DNA from: Limnoglobus sp.
Lineage (GTDB): Bacteria; Planctomycetota; Planctomycetia; Gemmatales; Gemmataceae
Length of the DNA: 7,277 nt
Reading direction: 5' to 3'
Assembly: GCA_025353985.1 (NCBI GenBank)
Contig: JANXNT010001189.1
Coordinates: 1-7,277 of the forward strand
How positions within the stretch are numbered: the stretch's first letter is position 1; each line of letters opens with the position of its first letter. The notes beneath the pieces were generated by a model. That model saw only the letters and a program-made list of their open reading frames with translations, did no database searches and was not told where the DNA came from. This document shows positions 5,671-7,277 of the stretch, piece after piece. A program made the position numbers and the translations under genes.

Positions 5671-5695
5671 GCGGTCTGCCACTTTTGGCGACCGC
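5671..5695 (+). other. Intergenic hairpin between the lipoprotein and redoxin genes
   Basis: GCGGTC pairs with GACCGC and the inner GCC with GGC, with one bulged T and the loop ACTTTT, 14 bases after the lipoprotein stop. No T run follows, so readthrough is expected. It could protect the upstream mRNA end or attenuate transcription, giving more lipoprotein than enzyme. The stem uses the same GACCGC/GCGGTC words as the first leader hairpin. Confidence 0.5.
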
Positions 5696-5718
5696 ACTCA
5701 TTCGAATGAAAACACTCT

Positions 5719-5722
5719 GGAG
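5719..5722 (+). promoter_or_regulatory. Ribosome binding site of the redoxin gene
   Basis: GGAG lies seven bases before the ATG at 5730. In-frame candidates at 5685 (TTG, inside the hairpin) and 5706 (ATG) have no comparable site. Confidence 0.75.
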
Positions 5723-5729
5723 CGTTCGC

Positions 5730-6302
5730 ATGTTACTTAAGTCTCACGCAGCGATTGCGGTTTTCTCGTTGCTCGTGCTCTTCGGAATATCGGGATGCAA
5801 ACCCGAAGCCGTGGCGGCACGCGACCCCGATGCTCCGAAGGATAAACCGTACGACGCTCCGGATTTTGCGGGAATCAACACCTGGGTAAACACAAAAGCG
5901 CTGAAGATCGGCGACCTCAAAGGCAAAGTCGTCATCGTGCATTTCTGGACGAACGGCTGCATCAACTGCGTCCACAACTACCCGCACTATCGTGCATGGA
6001 CTAAACTTTACGCAGAGAATGCGGACGTACAAATGATTGGCGTTCACACGCCGGAATTCGATGGCGAAAAAAATCTCGACCGCTTGAAAGAGCAGATGAA
6101 GAAACACGAACTCACATTTGCCGTGGCCGTCGATAACGACATGGCAACGTGGAAAGCGTGGGAGAATCAGTATTGGCCCGCGATCTATCTGGTCGATGCA
6201 AAGGGCAAAGTTCGCAAGAAACACGATGGCGAACTCGGCGCGGACGGTTATAAAACCATGACGGCTGCGATCGACGCCTTGGTGAAAGAAGCAGCAAAAT
6301 AA
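5730..6302 (+). CDS. Lipoprotein thioredoxin-fold protein, DipZ-like redoxin (CINC)
   Basis: This encodes 190 residues. MLLKSHAAIAVFSLLVLFGI leads to the lipobox ISGC, so Cys23 should be the lipid anchor and the protein faces the periplasm or outer side. The thioredoxin-like domain follows: LKGKVVIVHFWTNGCINC (63-80) has the active-site pair C77/C80, then VHNYPHYRAW, IGVHTPEF (103-110), AVDNDMATWKAW (133-144) and QYWPAIYLVDAKG with the cis-proline P150. The WTxxCINC / GVHTPEF / DND.ATW / YWPA set is typical of the C-terminal DipZ-like subfamily of TlpA-type redoxins. It probably handles thiol-disulfide exchange in the envelope. Placed between a Met-rich substrate candidate and msrP, it may protect or reduce oxidised partners, or itself act on peroxides; its partner cannot be read from sequence. 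The start at 5730 was chosen for the GGAG and a clean lipoprotein signal. Confidence 0.9.
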   Translation: MLLKSHAAIAVFSLLVLFGISGCKPEAVAARDPDAPKDKPYDAPDFAGINTWVNTKALKIGDLKGKVVIVHFWTNGCINCVHNYPHYRAWTKLYAENADVQMIGVHTPEFDGEKNLDRLKEQMKKHELTFAVAVDNDMATWKAWENQYWPAIYLVDAKGKVRKKHDGELGADGYKTMTAAIDALVKEAAK

Positions 6303-6326
6303 ACGGGACGCTTTTCGCGATTTGAA

Positions 6327-6331
6327 GGGAG
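6327..6331 (+). promoter_or_regulatory. Ribosome binding site of msrP
   Basis: GGGAG (within AAGGGAG) lies six bases before the ATG at 6338, and 24 bases after the redoxin stop. It fixes the msrP start so that the twin-arginine segment is included. Confidence 0.8.
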
Positions 6332-6337
6332 TCGGCT

Positions 6338-7277
6338 ATGCCACCGGAAAAAATTCCTTCGCGGGAAATCACGCCGCCGGAGTTATATTACGACCGTCGT
6401 ACGATCATGCGGGCGGGGATTGCGGTGGCATCGGTCGGTCTGACTGGGTGGATGTATCGCCAGTTCAACCGACCCGGCTTCATGAACGTCGAGATGCCCG
6501 AGATTCCCAGCATCATCGCGGCTCCCGAAACACCCGAAGCCATCGCTGCCGGGTTCAATCTTCGCGAAGAGAAAACCTCGCTAACTCGCGTTGGCAATTA
6601 CAACAACTTCTACGAATTCACGACCGACAAAGAAGATGTTTCGGCCGCTGCCGCTCGCTTCGTGGCCAAGCCGTGGCAACTCGAAGTCGGCGGGATGGTC
6701 CATAAGCCACGCACGTTCGATCTCGACGATCTCATGAAATTGTACCCACTCGAAGAGCGAATTTACCGGATGCGCTGCGTCGAAGCGTGGTCGATGGTGA
6801 TCCCGTGGGTCGGGTTCCCGCTATCGAAATTGCTCGCGTCGGTCGAACTGATGGGGGATACCAAATACGTCGCGTTCGAGACGCTGCACGACCCCGTTCG
6901 GATGCCCGGTCAGAGGAAGGATGTCCTCCAGTGGCCTTACCTCGAAGGGTTGCGAATCGACGAGGCGATGCACCCGCTGACGCTGATTGCGGTCGGACTG
7001 TATGGCCGAGAATTGCCGCCGCAGAACGGCGCGCCGCTTCGCCTCGTCGTGCCCTGGAAGTACGGTTTCAAGGGCATCAAGTCGATCGTGAAAATCACGC
7101 TCGTTTCGACAAAACCCACAACGAGTTGGAACCGCAACGGGCCGGGTGAGTATGGCTTCTTCGCGAACGTGAACCCCGAAGTGCCACATCCGCGATGGAG
7201 CCAATCGACTGAACAGCGCATCGGCGAATCGGGCCGTCGACCAACGCTCCCGTTCAACGGCTACGCAGAGCAAGTTG
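6338..7277 (+). CDS. msrP: MsrP (YedY), molybdopterin protein-methionine-sulfoxide reductase catalytic subunit (partial, 3' end off window)
   Basis: 313 residues are visible. MsrP repairs methionine sulfoxide in envelope proteins, using electrons from the quinone pool through the heme membrane protein MsrQ. YDRRTIMRAG with the hydrophobic run to about residue 39 is a twin-arginine signal. The conserved core follows E. coli MsrP closely: YNNFYEF (88-94), PLEERIYRMRCVEAWSMVIP (137-156) with the molybdenum-ligating Cys147, GLRIDEAMHPLTL (204-216), LPPQNGAPLRLVVPWKYGFK (226-245), EYGFFANVNP and HPRWSQSTEQRIG. The last visible residues, FNGYAEQV, match a point about 20 residues before the E. coli C-terminus, so the gene should end shortly outside. 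It is the third gene of the unit. No AxA cleavage site is obvious after the Tat hydrophobic segment, so it may stay membrane-tethered. MsrQ would be expected downstream but is not in view. Confidence 0.96.
   Translation, partial: MPPEKIPSREITPPELYYDRRTIMRAGIAVASVGLTGWMYRQFNRPGFMNVEMPEIPSIIAAPETPEAIAAGFNLREEKTSLTRVGNYNNFYEFTTDKEDVSAAAARFVAKPWQLEVGGMVHKPRTFDLDDLMKLYPLEERIYRMRCVEAWSMVIPWVGFPLSKLLASVELMGDTKYVAFETLHDPVRMPGQRKDVLQWPYLEGLRIDEAMHPLTLIAVGLYGRELPPQNGAPLRLVVPWKYGFKGIKSIVKITLVSTKPTTSWNRNGPGEYGFFANVNPEVPHPRWSQSTEQRIGESGRRPTLPFNGYAEQV

Noticed and set aside
5402..5731. Minus-strand frame with repeated HHFVILHL-type peptides
   Set aside because: It is the antisense reading of the 30-bp repeats of the lipoprotein gene; the sense frame has a lipobox and an AGGAG, this one has neither.

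Overview
The window is moderately GC-rich, gene-dense bacterial DNA. The mix of families (Uma2 nuclease, DUF6580 membrane protein, DUF6807/'PmoA' secreted protein, short MxKDx-repeat lipoprotein), together with several starts that lack a Shine-Dalgarno, points to a planctomycete, perhaps of the Gemmata type. That placement is inference from family content only.

Left part (1-3205), housekeeping and poorly characterised genes. On the minus strand a DUF6580 membrane protein (491-1156) is followed after 12 bases by a Uma2-family PD-(D/E)XK protein that runs off the left edge. Divergent from them is a YcjF-like DUF697 membrane protein (1254-2414); the 97 bases between the divergent starts (1157-1253) hold the GAGG of the plus-strand gene but no promoter I can defend. 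The DUF697 gene converges on pyrE (orotate phosphoribosyltransferase, minus strand 2496-3041). The two are separated by a perfect 23-bp palindrome with a 4-nt loop. pyrE's 5' flank (3051-3200) carries a different, imperfect inverted repeat built from GCTTTCAGC / GCTGATC words, so pyrE sits between two unrelated repeat elements.

Middle (3206-4572): a pterin-4a-carbinolamine dehydratase, then after 5 bases a secreted DUF6807 ('PmoA-like') protein, closed by a GC-rich stem-loop.

Right part (4644-7277) is the most interesting. A TetR/AcrR regulator with a CLC cysteine motif precedes a well-formed promoter (TTGACT - 18 nt - TATACC) whose expected start point is covered by a perfect 14-bp palindrome, a likely operator. 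Downstream, in one direction and each with a good Shine-Dalgarno, lie three envelope-targeted genes. They encode a small lipoprotein whose last 43 residues use only Asp, Lys, Met and Gly (MxKDx-type repeats, 11 Met), a lipoprotein thioredoxin of the DipZ-like type (CINC), and MsrP, the Tat-exported molybdopterin methionine sulfoxide reductase, cut by the right edge about 20 residues before its expected end.

The set resembles the methionine-rich peptide plus YedY system described for hypochlorite scavenging in Azospira (MrpX/YedY1). Here it has a lipid-anchored peptide, an added thioredoxin and a TetR-type regulator in place of the sigma/anti-sigma pair. The working model is that reactive chlorine oxidises the Met-rich lipoprotein, MsrP re-reduces it, and the TetR protein senses the oxidant through cysteine. 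The gene identities are well supported; the circuit is inference.
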